NCBI RefSeq assembly: GCF_963422355.1
Contig: NC_085103.1
Coordinates: 3,593,454 to 3,657,453 of the forward strand
DNA from: Corticium candelabrum
Lineage: Eukaryota; Porifera; Homoscleromorpha; Homosclerophorida; Plakinidae
Reading direction: 5' to 3'
Length of the DNA: 64,000 nt
Shown here: positions 1-13,899 of the stretch, piece by piece
Layout: each line of letters begins with the position of its first letter
How positions within the stretch are numbered: the first letter of the stretch is position 1
Made by a program: the position numbers and the translations under genes
Notes under the pieces: model-generated
Databases searched by the model: none
Told to the model about the DNA's origin: nothing
What the model saw: the letters and a program-made list of their open reading frames with translations, nothing else

Positions 1-19
1 TGCTTTCACTTGAGTATGA

Positions 20-740
20 GTGGTGCAGGTCACTTTGTTAGGTTACTTTCTAGGACTTTATTGCTCCCAACATAATCTCTGGACTCTGTTCGGATTTGAT
101 TGCAGGACTTCGTATGATTTCTATAACCTTGTTGTTTAAAGTTTTGGTGGCAGTGACAACAAAAGAGGATCTCTTGAGTTGCTGCTCCATGTTTCTGTTG
201 GTGATTGACAAGACCTGCCTTGTTTTGGCTGTAAACGTGCAACCAGGTTGAGTACACTGTAGGTCAGTCTGATCTGATACTTTCTTTCCCTCGTTTCTTT
301 CCTCCTCTTATCTTTTTCCATCTTTTCCCTTTTCTCAGCTTTCTCATTTAACTCTGTAACTACAGCATCTGTTATGGATCTCCACTTAGCACAATGTTGA
401 GCAATGTTCATCCAGTCTTTGTTGAGATTACATTTCTTCAACTCTCTCATCACAACATTGACCCATCTCAGCTTCTGACTGCCTACAGAACGTTTACGTC
501 CTTCAAACTTGCAAACTAGCAGTTGCCTTGGAATGCGATGAGGTTCCATCCTGGCTACATAGTCTGGCCACCTTAGCCTTATCTTTCTGATTATTGTTTC
601 CACTGTCTCAATACTTGCCTTAGCTCGAACGTCAGTATTCCTCTGCTTCTCTCTTACTGATATGCCCAAGATGATTTGTAAGCAACGCATGCAGAAACTC
701 TGCAGTCTCTTGATGTGCTGAGACAAAGGTGTCCACTTGA
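20..740 (-). mobile_element. Non-LTR retrotransposon (LINE) remnant, C-terminal end
   Basis: Minus-strand reading from about 726 to 280 gives the familiar tail of a LINE reverse transcriptase protein: a stretch like RLQSFCMRCLQIILGIS, then RIRLRWPDYVARM and RIPRQLL, followed by a lysine/glutamate-rich region. Near 260 the homology moves to another frame and ends in a zinc-finger-like CCHCHQNF...H...C segment (about 130-190), a common end of this LINE group. There is no catalytic YADD region, so this is a 3' fragment of a 5'-truncated copy, and it is frameshifted. It lies antisense to the receptor gene that follows. Family placement is by pattern recognition only. Confidence 0.75.
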
Positions 741-884
741 CTTGAAAGTTTTTCTTATTGTTTCCAGATCAATTGATTGCAGATTTGCAGGGTGATAGCC
801 CTAGGAGTCTGGGTTGCTGACGTTTAGCTATCCATCAGGAATATTACTAGGGCCACCACGAGGGGGAGTCAGCACCAGCTCCAA

Positions 885-888
<4 letters not shown>

Positions 889-952
<64 letters not shown>
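889..952. repeat. (CA)n microsatellite
   Basis: Pure CA dinucleotide array of about 60 bp just upstream of the first visible receptor exon. Confidence 0.95.
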
Positions 953-1036
953 AGTAAGTGTGACACAGCAGAGTAAATCAGAGAGAAAAACTAAGATCAG
1001 GCATGTTTTTATTGTGCTATTTATATGTCACTGCAG

Positions 1037-3110
<2,074 letters not shown>

Positions 3111-3640
3111 CTGGACAGAGTAGTGGCAATTGTACATTAGCAGTGTAGCAGGGTTATACGTAGCGCGCGTTATTGTCACGTGCTGTTGTATTTATACGCA
3201 CGCGCATTGATGTGTTTGTGCACGTGTTGTGTATCATGCTGTTGCAGCGGCAGACTGTGGAGCTGGAAAGCGTCTGAGGTGTCTGATACGTAGTGCTTTA
3301 GTATGGATTGATACACACGTCGATTGAAGGTAGTTTCAGTGTGACCATTCACGTATTTAGTGTATATCGTCGCAGCGCTTTGATTTTCATTTGTTAGATT
3401 TTAGACTGTTGTGTTGCACTGTGTATTAGCTCGAATGCGCATGAAGTTAGGGTAGAATCGGAACTAGCTACTCGTCAGTGAATGTCTAGTCAGGTTTACT
3501 GTTGTGCGCATGCGTGTGGATGCTGGCCTCTCAGAATGTCTTCTCTCCGTATCTGACAGTGACGTCACGCTTAGTCCAGTAGTAAAACAAGCGAGGACGA
3601 TAGAGCTATGTTGATTTTCTTGAGACTGACAGAGTAATGA

Positions 3641-3675
<35 letters not shown>

Positions 3676-4149
3676 CATAACAGCTGCAAAAGAGTAGAAA
3701 GCAGGAAAGACTTCCATATGCATTTGTCCACGTTTTTCGTGATGTATCAATTTTGTTGTATCTTGGGTCACGTGATGTTGTTTTATTAAGGTCGGGTCCA
3801 AACCAAGACATCAACCAATCATGTTTCACATTCTTCGGTTCTCGTTGTATACTTTGTTGAGCAAGTGACATACGATGGACCAGACTATGAGGATCAAGAG
3901 GAGAGACAGATCAGTGAACATGACAGCGATGACGACATATCCAACTACAGCTATTGTCACATCGATAGTCACTTCGAAATTGTCGCCCACGAACCATTAA
4001 TGATTGTGAATATTAGAATACTGCACAAGGGTTCTGTACACTGTACATTGTGTTGTTGCGAGTTCTTTGAGAAAAGTTGATACTACGCTGTATGTAAACA
4101 TGGAGTTGGACTGTTTGCTGCACTCTATGGTGTCAGATGCAATGATTGC
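3111..4149. other. 3' flank of receptor gene, no recognised gene
   Basis: Presumed 3' UTR and intergenic DNA. It holds a short CA array at about 3638-3674. A short plus-strand open stretch at 3865-4080 has an acidic beginning (DYEDQEERQISEHDSDDD). It matches nothing I recognise, and I do not call it a gene. Confidence 0.6.
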
Positions 4150-4970
4150 TGTCGATTAAAAATATGTAATTAAATACAAAATTTAATTCTAATTATATTT
4201 ATAATTAATTAATAATAATGACTAAAGATGCATAACTAATATGACTAAGCAGTTTAAGTCAAATTTTATTTACACCCACGTAAAATTAGGCTTTTAAACT
4301 GCCTAATTAATTATGTATTTTGCTAACAATTATTAATTAATTAATAATACATAATTAACTAAATTATTTAACTCTAATTGTGTTTTAACTGCTTAGTTAT
4401 GTATTTTAATCAGAGTTACACTGCGTATTTAATTATGTATTTTTACTAACAATTATTGATTAATTTATGATAAATAATTAACTATATTGTTTAACTCTAA
4501 TTAGATTTAAACTGCTTACAAATCAGTTATGTATTTCAATCAGAGTTACACTGCGTATTTAATTATGTATTATATTTTTAATCATGTATAGATTTATTAA
4601 TAATTATTATTAATTATAGATAATTATGATTAGAGCTTAAATACGTATATATTATTATTTTTAATTATCGATTACATATTAATTAATGATTGTTATAATC
4701 ATATCTTAACTGCATAATTAATTTATTATTATACTAAATCAATTAATATATGTGATTACAAATACATAATTAATTAAATTGTAGTTTAACTCAAATGGAT
4801 TCCAAATATATAACTAAATACGCAGTTTAACTTTATTTATATTTATAATTAATTGCTAAAGGTGACTAAAAAATACATAATTAACTAAGGAGTTTAAGAA
4901 TTTTTTTAATTTGCGCAAAAGTAGACTTTTAAACTGCTAATTTTATTATGTGTTTTTAACGTATTTGTCG
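4150..4970. repeat. AT-rich imperfect repeats
   Basis: Very AT-rich DNA with recurrent ttaattaat blocks and repeated phrases such as actgcgtatttaattatgtatt and gtttaactctaatt. No coding potential seen. It looks like decayed tandem or interspersed repeats. Confidence 0.7.
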
Positions 4971-4971
4971 T

Positions 4972-5537
4972 AAGATATTCTTCTTTACACCCTGATTACG
5001 ATTCCGTTATTCTTAGGACTGTGTGTTTAGCCAATAATCAAGTAAACCGTTGCGACCGTTTCAGACTCACAAAATCGCCCGTTTTAAACAATTTCTTGTC
5101 GATTTCTTGCACCTAGCCCGAAACCGACTTTTTCAATTTATCGCGTTTTCTCGCCTAGAAACAAATTAAATCAATCAATACGCAATCAAACAATGTTTTT
5201 ATTCATGTAGGCTTCTAGTCACAAAACGTTTGATGCTCCAAACGGAAATTTGTGCAAATTTTTTAATTAAATTCTATATGTTATAGTTGATTAGTTTCGA
5301 GCCTTCATCTAGATGAGATAAACATTGTTTATTGCTGTTTGTACTGTATTGACTATTTCGAGGCGAGAAACGGTATAAATTGCCAAAGTCGATTTCAGGT
5401 GCAAGAAATCGACAAGAAATTGTTCAAAATGGGCGATTTTGTGAGTCTGAAACGGTCGCAGCGGTTTACTCGATTATTGTCTAAACATACAGTCTTAGGA
5501 AGAACGAAATCGTAATCGTCGTGTAAGGAACAATATG
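4972..5537. mobile_element. Large inverted-repeat (foldback/MITE-like) element
   Basis: Two arms of roughly 175 bp face each other: left about 4972-5160, right about 5352-5537. Shared segments include tgcgaccgtttcagactcac, aatttcttgtcgatttcttg and the ends near tgattacgattccgtt. The arms are imperfect copies, so the element is not fresh. The spacer of about 190 bp has no coding sign. Confidence 0.8.
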
Positions 5538-6050
5538 TTACAACGCAATTGTGATAAAGTGCCCCTTTTGAGGAATCATATAATGCCTAGAATTTTATGA
5601 TAATTCCCTAACATTTTGTAGCCTATCACTGATTACCATTCCGGTATTCCTAATTATTAATTTAGATTGTTGCAATTCTTACATTAATTAATTACATTTA
5701 GCTAGTTAATTAGTTAATTGCCGAGCGTAGTTTTGTAATTTAATCACATGTGTTAGACCTAAACAGCACAGTTAATAATATAACTAAATGTGTAATTACT
5801 TACTATACAACAATGATGCTACAAACAACACTAAGACGTCACGTGATCATTATGTGCTCATTCACATTTGTGGATCTGTACACATTGTGGATCTGATCCT
5901 GTAACACAATTATATCGAAAAAATTTTCTTGGGCTATGTTTAGGTAATCGAAGACCATAAAACACTAAAACTGAGAAACACATTGGTCGCTATAATATAA
6001 AATGTCTACTGTCATTATCTAAACAATTCATTGGGATTCGTCTTAAAAAA
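5538..6050. other. Intergenic DNA, no gene seen
   Basis: AT-rich sequence downstream of the RIPK1-like stop codon, probably including its 3' UTR. Nothing recognisable. Confidence 0.6.
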
Positions 6051-9000
6051 TCATACACGTAAAAGTTCCTCCAAAACATCTCTAGGAATCCTAGCATCTG
6101 CAACAGAATAAAAACATTTGTATACTACAACTGTAACGATGCCTTCTTGATTCTTTGTGTTTACCTCTGCGAAGTTCTTCTGCAACAATTCCAAATATAG
6201 GATGTACGATCCTACTGCAAGCTCTGAGCATCGACTTGGTGGTGGCAAAAGAGCCGACTGCACTGGCCTCGACGTTAAAGATGGCTTGTAGTTTGTCTTC
6301 AGGTGTGATACAGTGTGCAGTAGTGGTGGTGATCTTGTTGTTGTTGAAGCCCATTTCTGTTGCTAGAGCCGGGTATCGTGCACTTCCGTGACGTTGGATA
6401 ACTCTGAAAACCTCCTTTGCTATGACATTGTCACCATCGTGTCTCCCTACAATACACAACCGAGATGCACAGTAATCAGTAGATATATTACTGAATGACA
6501 ATCCCATGGTGTTCTCATCCTGTAGGTGATCAACAAAAACACAACTCGTGTATCACGCAATAGGTCTCTATATAGCTAAGTCTGTGAGCATGCATGCATT
6601 AGTATGCATACACAGAAGAACTTTTGGTATGTACAAACAGATTACTTTTAATTGGTGTGGACTAGATTAAGAATAGCGAACGCTAGCTGTGCTGTCACGT
6701 GATATGACCACGCCTTCTAGCACGCGTTACACCCCAGCTACAAGTTTAATTAAATGACTAAGGCCTAACGTGCACTAGAAGATGTGGTCATATCACGTGA
6801 CCAAGCACAACTAGCGTGCGCTATTTTTAAAGTAGTCCATGATAATTAATTAATCTATTTGTACGTATCAAAAGTTCTTAAGGCCTGTCCACACTAGACC
6901 AGAATGGATCACGATTCAATCTCGATCCGATCGGGATAGCGAGCGTCCACACTGCACTTTGAAAACGATACCTCCGCCTCATTTCGCTATCACGTGACTG
7001 ATGACCAATGTGTATGTGTGGTTTCTTTGCTTGTAGAAAGCATTGATACAGCGACATAAGGTGAGTGAGAACAAAGACAAGTGAGGAGTGCTAGATGTTC
7101 CGACTACACGCGTAGCGTACGTGAAGGTAACACCCACTATTTCTAATTGGATTCAACCGATCGCGATCAAATCCACCTCGCGATGTGGATCGGACGGATC
7201 GTGATCGAGTTGCAAGTGTGGACAGCATTGCGGTTGGATCGCGATCCAGTTGCCAGTGTGGACAGGCCTTTAGTCTACGTTCTACCTGTGTGACAAACTG
7301 ATCATGATGAACAACTTGAAGATCCACACTACCTACTTGAACTGTGCTACATACATATATTAATAAATAATAAATAAATAATATATTTAATCATCTATAC
7401 ATAAACTAGAAGTAGTGGCAATCACCCGCTGGCAAAAGTCCATATTTCCAAAACTTGTTGGGCGACGCAGCCTGACCCCTTCCTACACCACTAAGCAAAG
7501 TGTACAAGCTCATTACAACTCGTCTTCCAAAATGTCGAACGATCACTAAGATTATGTTTGTGTTGCACACTAACTATGTGAGTGTTATCATTACGAGCAC
7601 ACAATAGTATCCAATGCAGTACATTTTATACCATCTATCGACTTTACTCACTATCTAACTGCATGCAAGACATACCCACTGCAGGTTCAATCTCCTCTCG
7701 AGATGGCCCCGTCTCGTGTGAGCCACGATGAGCATCTACACGAGGTATAGTACACAATGAGAAACGATCGAGTTGAAGCATGAGTTTCTCGATGGTTTTA
7801 CCTGACACTGCTCTCTGATAATTAGCGTCCGGTTGTAGTTGCCTCTCGACTTCAGCACGAAGTCTTTCACCTTGAAATCATTATAAGGTGTAGGTGATAA
7901 CACATTAGCTGACAAGCAACTCGTGACTGACTTGGTAACTGGAGTGGACTACCACCACACGGTATTGCTATCACCGGATGAACTTCATGTGGCACTGTAT
8001 CTTCACAAATCGTCCCGATCAAATACTACACGGTATTCTAATTAATGTCGTTCATTACCTGGAGAATACAAGACACTAATAGCTTGTGTATCATCTGTGA
8101 CCTCTTGTTCCTCTAAACATACTAGAGATTACTATGCATTACTACCATACTTTGTCACTACAACACCAACCAGGCAGCGGTTGTGGAGTGGCCAGTGTGT
8201 TAGCTGCCAATTCTATCTGCTCCACAACCGGTCGGCAAGCTGCTTGTAGTACAGGCGGAGCCACCATTGTGCCATCAGGAACTACTTCTCGATGAAAGAG
8301 CCCTACACAATGGCATGAAACAAGATCCAAACTGACTGACTCTTTGTGGTTTACCTGGAGGTGAGACGGTACTTGCATGTTGTCGTTCAAGAATAGACTT
8401 GATGGTTACGACAATGCCTAGATACACAAGTGTAAGGATGGTGACCTGACAAAGGCCTAAAAAATGGATCGTTGCATACATGTCGTCAATCAATGCAAAT
8501 CAGTGAAGGAAAGTGAGACAACAAACTATTGCATATATGTTAAGCCCAGTGGAGCAATTCCTTACAGTAGTTTGATATACATATTTATATATAAATAAAA
8601 AATCAAAAGAGATAGAATTAAAAAATCAAGTTATCAAAAAAATAAAATATTTAAAAAAATAAAAAGAGTAAAAATAGAAAATAAGAGATAAAATATAAAA
8701 TAAAAAACAAAAATGTCAAAATAAAAAATTAAAATTAAAAAATTATAAATAAGGACAGTTGACCCCATTGTGGCAGGCAGTAGTGCCTTGGCACTGATGG
8801 AACTGCACTGATCGACACAATCAGGTGACCTCCAATTATCCACTGAGACATTTGTCATCATTTTGAGGTTCCAGTGGTGAGCAGATGGTACACATACCGG
8901 CATCATCCTGATATGCTTGTGGAGACGGACGACATTACTATGATGTGGGATACAATCATCCCTACTGCTACGAAGATCGGTGCTAATCGTCCTGACATCG

Positions 9001-10835
9001 GTTTCAGAAATAGAAAGACAAACACTTGTCTTCTTATTGATATCAGCTGTTCTGCTGATGGTAACATCACCTAGCCTCGGTATTCCAGACTGCTTTCTGC
9101 ACGTGATGCGAGGAGAGAAGAAAGCAGTCTGGGGACATCTCTATCGTAAGTGACTTCGAAAGAGGCGCGACTGCTCAAGTTCAGAAACATCCACTCCAAT
9201 CAAAACCACCGCTCAACAAACTCAGCGCTGTAGACAATTGCTGACGTCAATGAGTACTTTGTAATTACCTCTAACTGATTCTCAAACAACTGTAATAGCA
9301 CAGTGGGATCCCTCCTGATGACATGATAACTCAGCGAATGCTTGTCGGACGTTACCTGATGATAAAGAAATTGTAGCAGATGTTCTAACTACTTTGTCTA
9401 CTTTTGGTGTTAGAGCCTTGAAAACCCTTAACTGCTTGATAAGCGATTTTAGTACGAGATCGTGATGTCTTTGCCTTCTCCCTACCAGATTCAGTAAAGT
9501 CACTCATTGTCTACGTTCTCTCGTTCATTTGTAGTCGGCTGGCAGCAAACAGCTTCTGGCAATATCCAGCGAGCCATCTGGTGCTTGTTATTGTTCCTAA
9601 TTGACACGGGTATCATTGATTAAGATGAACACCGCCTATTTCTGAAGTCACTTACAATGGAGCTGTCCCCACACTGCTTTCTTCTCTCGTCCCACTCTCC
9701 CCTTCCATCACGTGCAGAAAGCAGTCTGGAATACCGAGGCTAACATCGCCAGGAAACAGAGTGAGAAGTTGACGAAATGCGGGTGGACGGAAGCCGCAAT
9801 TGGCAGTGTCAGACACTGGTTGTTCCAGTCGTGTTGGAAGCATTGGGCACAGTGCATGCAGGTATTGCACGGTGGCTGGACATTATTCCAGGTCATCACA
9901 ACCTGCACCACTTACAGAAAACAGTGCTTCTGGGATCCAGTCAGTTCCTACAAAAAGTCATGTCTTCTGTTTAGACAGCCATGACGGTATAAGCACCTCT
10001 GAGGCAGCGTTTGCCTTCGGTGCTTAAAAGAGACCTTACGAACCAGACTGAGATATCTGGTTGAGCAAAGACATACAAAAAATAAAAAATAGAAAATAAG
10101 AAATACAATTATTTCAAAAATAAAACAATTAAAAATAAAAACAAAAATATAGAAAAATAAAATAAAAAATATATGGAAAATAAGAATTAAAAAATTAAAA
10201 TAAAATTACTATATTATTAATTAATTAAATTATCTGATTGGATCAAATAAACACAAATATAAAGCAGTTAATAGAACGTTACCTGGGAATGTTGGCCTCT
10301 TTTCAGGGACGTCCTGCCAACAATCCTTTATAAGAGTTTCCATTGTGACTGGACAACCGTCGTCACTAGTCATCAGAGGTCGACATCCGGCTATGACATT
10401 CCCTCTAATAAGATCATAATTCCCTTCTAAAAATCAACACACATCATGCAACTGTGAACACGGACTGTGAACATGGACATCGTCGATCGTGTGAGGATAC
10501 CGTACCACGAAAAGGTTGTTTCATTTCCTTTATCTGCCACAAGATTATAGAAAACCTAATCACACAAAACTATCAATATTGAGGTCGAGTCCAAAATTTA
10601 TATACAATTTATTACGAATAAACGTCTCCGGTGAAGATATTTGTCGAACCTTCTCCTACTTTGAATTTCTCTGGAGCGATGAATGCTAGCGTGCCAGCGG
10701 GATGGTAGTGATTGTGTCTGGATGATGTGGTTACGTTCGAGATTGATCGCGACACAGCAAGACCAAAATCTGAAACCTTAGAGAAATCGCTGCTATACTA
10801 CCAGCCACATCTGTATACATTTCAAACATTATCAT

Positions 10836-10928
<93 letters not shown>

Positions 10929-11802
10929 CTGTGTGTGTCTATTTCAATGTCTGTCTGTCTGTCTGCCATCATATAAAGTTAATGTCTGTCTGTCTGTCCA
11001 TTGACTACTATAGAATAGTACCTCAAGTCACAACGATGATGCCCTTAGTGGGAAATTTCAGATACATTCTAGTGTATTAGCACATTCCATGGTAATTGTC
11101 TTTTCACACAGATTTTCTACCCTTATTAATTAACGCCTTGCTAGATAGTGAACCCAAACAGTAGAGTCCCTTTCCACGTGGCCACATCCACACGCATAAA
11201 GTCTACATACCTAGACTACAGTATTTCCTACTACTGTACAAACCTTGCAGCGGTAGTCGTCGTCCAGAAGCACGTTTGCACTCTTCAAGTCTCGATGAGC
11301 AATCGGCGGCTGATGCGAGTGCAGAAATTCCATGCCGCACGCAACATCGAGACCCATCCGAATCCTCTGCTCCCAAGCAGTCAAATGAGCGGGCGTTTCG
11401 TTCTCTCTCATCACCCTGTCAACACTCCCATTCCTCATATACTCCAAAACGAGCGCGTAGCATCCGGGCTCAAGACAAACACCAAGAAGACCGACAATAT
11501 TGACATGCTGGTCTCTCAGACTGCACATAATGCATGCCTCTCGCTGGACCTGCTCCTTATCGCTACAAAATAGTAACAAAACCATGTATGCGAGCCCCAA
11601 CCTTTTTGTTGTCTGTCGTACTGTGAATTGCCGACCTTTTTTGTAGTCTTGCAGACGTGTTGAGGATTTTTAGAGCCACGACCTGGCCGGTGCCGATGAT
11701 GGTGGCCTTGAAGACTACGCCAAACGAGCCGGCACCGAGAAAGTCGTCGTCGGAGTCTCGGTCGAACTGGAAGTTCTCTCGCTTGAATTGCTCCAGCGCC
11801 AT
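6051..11802 (-). CDS. RIPK1-like kinase: kinase, RHIM-like motif, Death domain
   Basis: Fourteen exons join in phase: 11636-11802, 11244-11562, 10616-10776, 10506-10555, 10283-10426, 8355-8417, 8171-8302, 8059-8112, 7932-8000, 7802-7870, 7676-7735, 7286-7341, 6165-6519, 6051-6097 (about 581 residues). The TKL-type kinase shows GAGSFG (residues 23-28), Lys45 in VALK, HRDLKSAN (Asp147), DFG (165-167) and CWQDVPEKRPTF. Exon 12 encodes VQVGSVDLQV (about 430-439), close to the RHIM core (I/V)Q(I/V/L)Gxx(N)xx(M/L) but with Asp for Asn. The C-terminal 100 residues read as a Death domain: YPALATEMGF...I, then TTKSMLRACSRI. Kinase-RHIM-Death is the order in RIPK1, which in vertebrates routes death-receptor signals to survival, apoptosis or necroptosis. 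I chose the Met at 11802. An upstream in-frame ATG at 11883 lies in repeat-derived sequence. Exons 9 and 12 are the least certain. Confidence 0.82.
6612..6882. mobile_element. Palindromic MITE-like element in an intron
   Basis: Arms of about 115 bp (about 6612-6730 and 6762-6882) mirror each other, with gaacttttggtatgtac on the left and the inverse of gtacgtatcaaaagttc on the right. Both contain tcacgtgatatgaccac. It sits in the intron before the Death-domain exon and abuts the next element. Confidence 0.8.
6880..7271. mobile_element. TIR element (MITE), aaggcctgtccacact ends
   Basis: Ends are aaggcctgtccacact and its inverse agtgtggacaggcctt, with internal gatcgcgatcc-like repeats on both sides. 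About 390 bp with no transposase. It ends 14 bp from the donor of the RHIM-like exon. Confidence 0.8.
8585..8755. repeat. A-rich low-complexity tract
   Basis: Long run of aaaataaaa-type sequence in the large intron of the RIPK1-like gene. A similar tract lies at 10075-10210, on the other side of the LINE remnant. Confidence 0.8.
8874..9977 (+). mobile_element. LINE remnant, split by a TIR element
   Basis: The left piece (8874-9074) reads MMWDTIIPTATKIGANRPDI and then CLLIDISC. The right piece (9742-9977) reads NIARKQSEKLTKCG and then PVVLEALGTVHAGIARWL, IPGHH and LQKTVLLGSS (the homology changes frame). These are consecutive parts of the C-terminal region of a common LINE polyprotein, so the two halves were once one sequence. 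Position 9075-9741 is an insertion. Antisense to the RIPK1-like gene, inside its intron. Confidence 0.75.
9073..9741. mobile_element. TIR transposon inserted in the LINE remnant
   Basis: Termini agcctcggtattccagactg (9073 onward) and its inverse (ending 9741) extend into about 100 bp of inverted homology containing ctttctgcacgtgatg and gaagaaagcagtctgggg. Flanking aacatcacc and aacatcgcc may be a target-site duplication of about 9 bp with one mismatch. No transposase is visible, so it is non-autonomous. Confidence 0.8.
10075..10210. repeat. A-rich low-complexity tract
   Basis: aaaataaaaaatagaaaataag-type sequence following the LINE remnant. Confidence 0.8.
10843..10930. repeat. (TCTG)n(TG)n compound microsatellite
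   Basis: Eight TCTG units followed by about 25 TG units, with more TCTG units at about 10950-11000. In an intron of the RIPK1-like gene. Confidence 0.95.
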
Positions 11803-11964
11803 GTCGATCACATGGTTTGCGTGTGTGGGCGTTTCCACACTCGAGTGGTCCTTTACGCGAGGATAACAACGGGAATGTATCATGTGACCCTTTCCCGCGC
11901 AAAGAAAGTATGAATTTAACTCAAGGTTCTAGATTTAAAGCCCTACACATACGGCAAGAGTACA

Positions 11965-12155
11965 GTCTCGCGTAGTCAGACCCTTCCCGCCTACATCCTA
12001 GATGGTGTGGATACGAGAGACTATTCAAAGAGTCAAGACTGAAAATTATTGTTCACATCGTGCTAGTCTCATGTAGCCAGACTCTTTCCGCCGCGTCATA
12101 ATATTTTAGAAGTACAACGTGCATAAAGGAGTCTGGCTACGCGAGGCGAGACACA
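11965..12155. mobile_element. Short inverted-repeat element
   Basis: tctcgcgtagtcagaccc at the left mirrors ggagtctggctacgcgaggcgaga at the right, with an internal related copy (tctcatgtagccagactc) near 12067. MITE-like, about 190 bp. Confidence 0.65.
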
Positions 12156-12833
12156 GGGTGCCTGGAGGACTAGCCCTGTTCAAAATACATACATACATTT
12201 AAGTGTCAGATTAAACATTCACATAAATGTGCATGTAGACTCGTATACCCAGTCCTTCTTTGCGCACCCGTACATTCACGTGCTCAACCAAGTGCTGGCG
12301 TTGCACTACACATAGTACAACTCCTTTGTCAATGTTGAACTATTGGTGCACGTGCAGGATTCACTCGTGTCTGTAACGGCAAATTCTGGTCTCAATCTCT
12401 TCTACAAAACCCTCATAATTAATTAATTATTTTATTAATAAACTGAATATCAAACAACACCATCACTGCCAAGTGTAGGTTGTGCGTGTTCATATACCTA
12501 ATGTATTGATTTGAAGTATGAAATGAACTGTACAGTATATGGAAGACATTTGTTCGCAACGAGTGTTTTACAAAGACAGCAGCAACAACTACATATCGAT
12601 CAGTCTATGTGTCGTCCCATTTGTCTGGGTCTTTACATACACACAAGCAATACACAAAACCACCCAAGTAATATTGTACTCTACGTTGCATTATTGCATG
12701 AGTAACACAATGTAGACATACACAAGCAATAACCACCTCGTTTAATAAAACAAGCCAAAACCACTGACAGTAAAGTCAATGTCAGTAATCCAACTATCGC
12801 TGTCTCAATGCATCAGAGAGCAACAACCATACC

Positions 12834-12835
<2 letters not shown>

Positions 12836-12901
<66 letters not shown>
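12836..12901. repeat. (TG)n microsatellite
   Basis: Pure TG array of about 65 bp. Confidence 0.95.
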
Positions 12902-12903
<2 letters not shown>

Positions 12904-13191
12904 CTAACCATAAGCAAAAAACAACTACAAATCCATTAGTACACATTTATACCATGGTCACGTGATGTGTGACCAGGTACAAGCGCGTATTGAGATGGTC
13001 TATATGATGTATTGCAAATCAAGTACAGCCTACGCCAAATAAAATGATATCCAAAATGTCAAAAATTTACAAAGCCAAATGGTATCGAAATCGATTTCAC
13101 TCATCACCCAGTAACAAGGCAACACACAAAGCTAAAAAGCCACTTTCCTACTGAGCCTCTCTAGAAGCCACTTCGGTCACTCAAAACAGAC

Positions 13192-13625
13192 CTAAGCTTT
13201 CCTAAAAAATTTATCAAATTCTGGATTTGGCTTGCACAACATTTCATGCAGATGAGGTTGCGAATGCTTCAGTGCCTCCAAAAATACGTCGTACTCGTCT
13301 TTGCCTCTTCGCGATAACCACATCAAAAGGTCTTTAGCACCAGTTCGAGATGACGCCATGTTATCGTATTCGCTCTTATCAAAATGTTTGATCTTAGAAT
13401 ACATTTTATTCAATACGCCTTTTACCTCCAGATCGGCAAGCAATTCCATCCAATAGAATTTTATCTTTCGTTCGTGTTCTAGTAAAAGAGATCGTTACAT
13501 GTGGTGGATACGGCAACTTTATTTGTTAGAGTCGTTAGACCTTTTGATGGAAGATTTGATGGTGTTGAACTGCTTCCTGCATTGTCGTTCTTTGTTGAAC
13601 CTTTGAGCGACAACATACTGTCAAT

Positions 13626-13693
<68 letters not shown>

Positions 13694-13823
13694 CGTACAC
13701 ACGCACACACGCACACACACACACACACACACACGTGCACACACATGCGTACACACACACACACACACACGCATGCATGCACACACACGCACACATGCAC
13801 ACACACACACGTGCACACACATG

Positions 13824-13899
<76 letters not shown>

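Larger units (their letters stand above)
11803..13191. other. Region between the RIPK1-like and RIPK2-like genes
   Basis: Upstream region of the RIPK1-like gene and 3' flank of the RIPK2-like gene. It contains a repeat fragment at about 11845-11890, an inverted-repeat element at about 11965-12155 and a TG array at 12836-12901. No further gene seen. Confidence 0.6.

Noticed and set aside
3865-4080. Possible small acidic protein downstream of the activin receptor-like gene
   Set aside because: Single short frame without homology or splice evidence. More likely 3' UTR or intergenic.
7932-8000. RHIM in the exon reading VIAIPCGGSPLQLP
   Set aside because: Lacks the Q and G of the VQ(V/I)G core. 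The exon at 7286-7341 fits far better.
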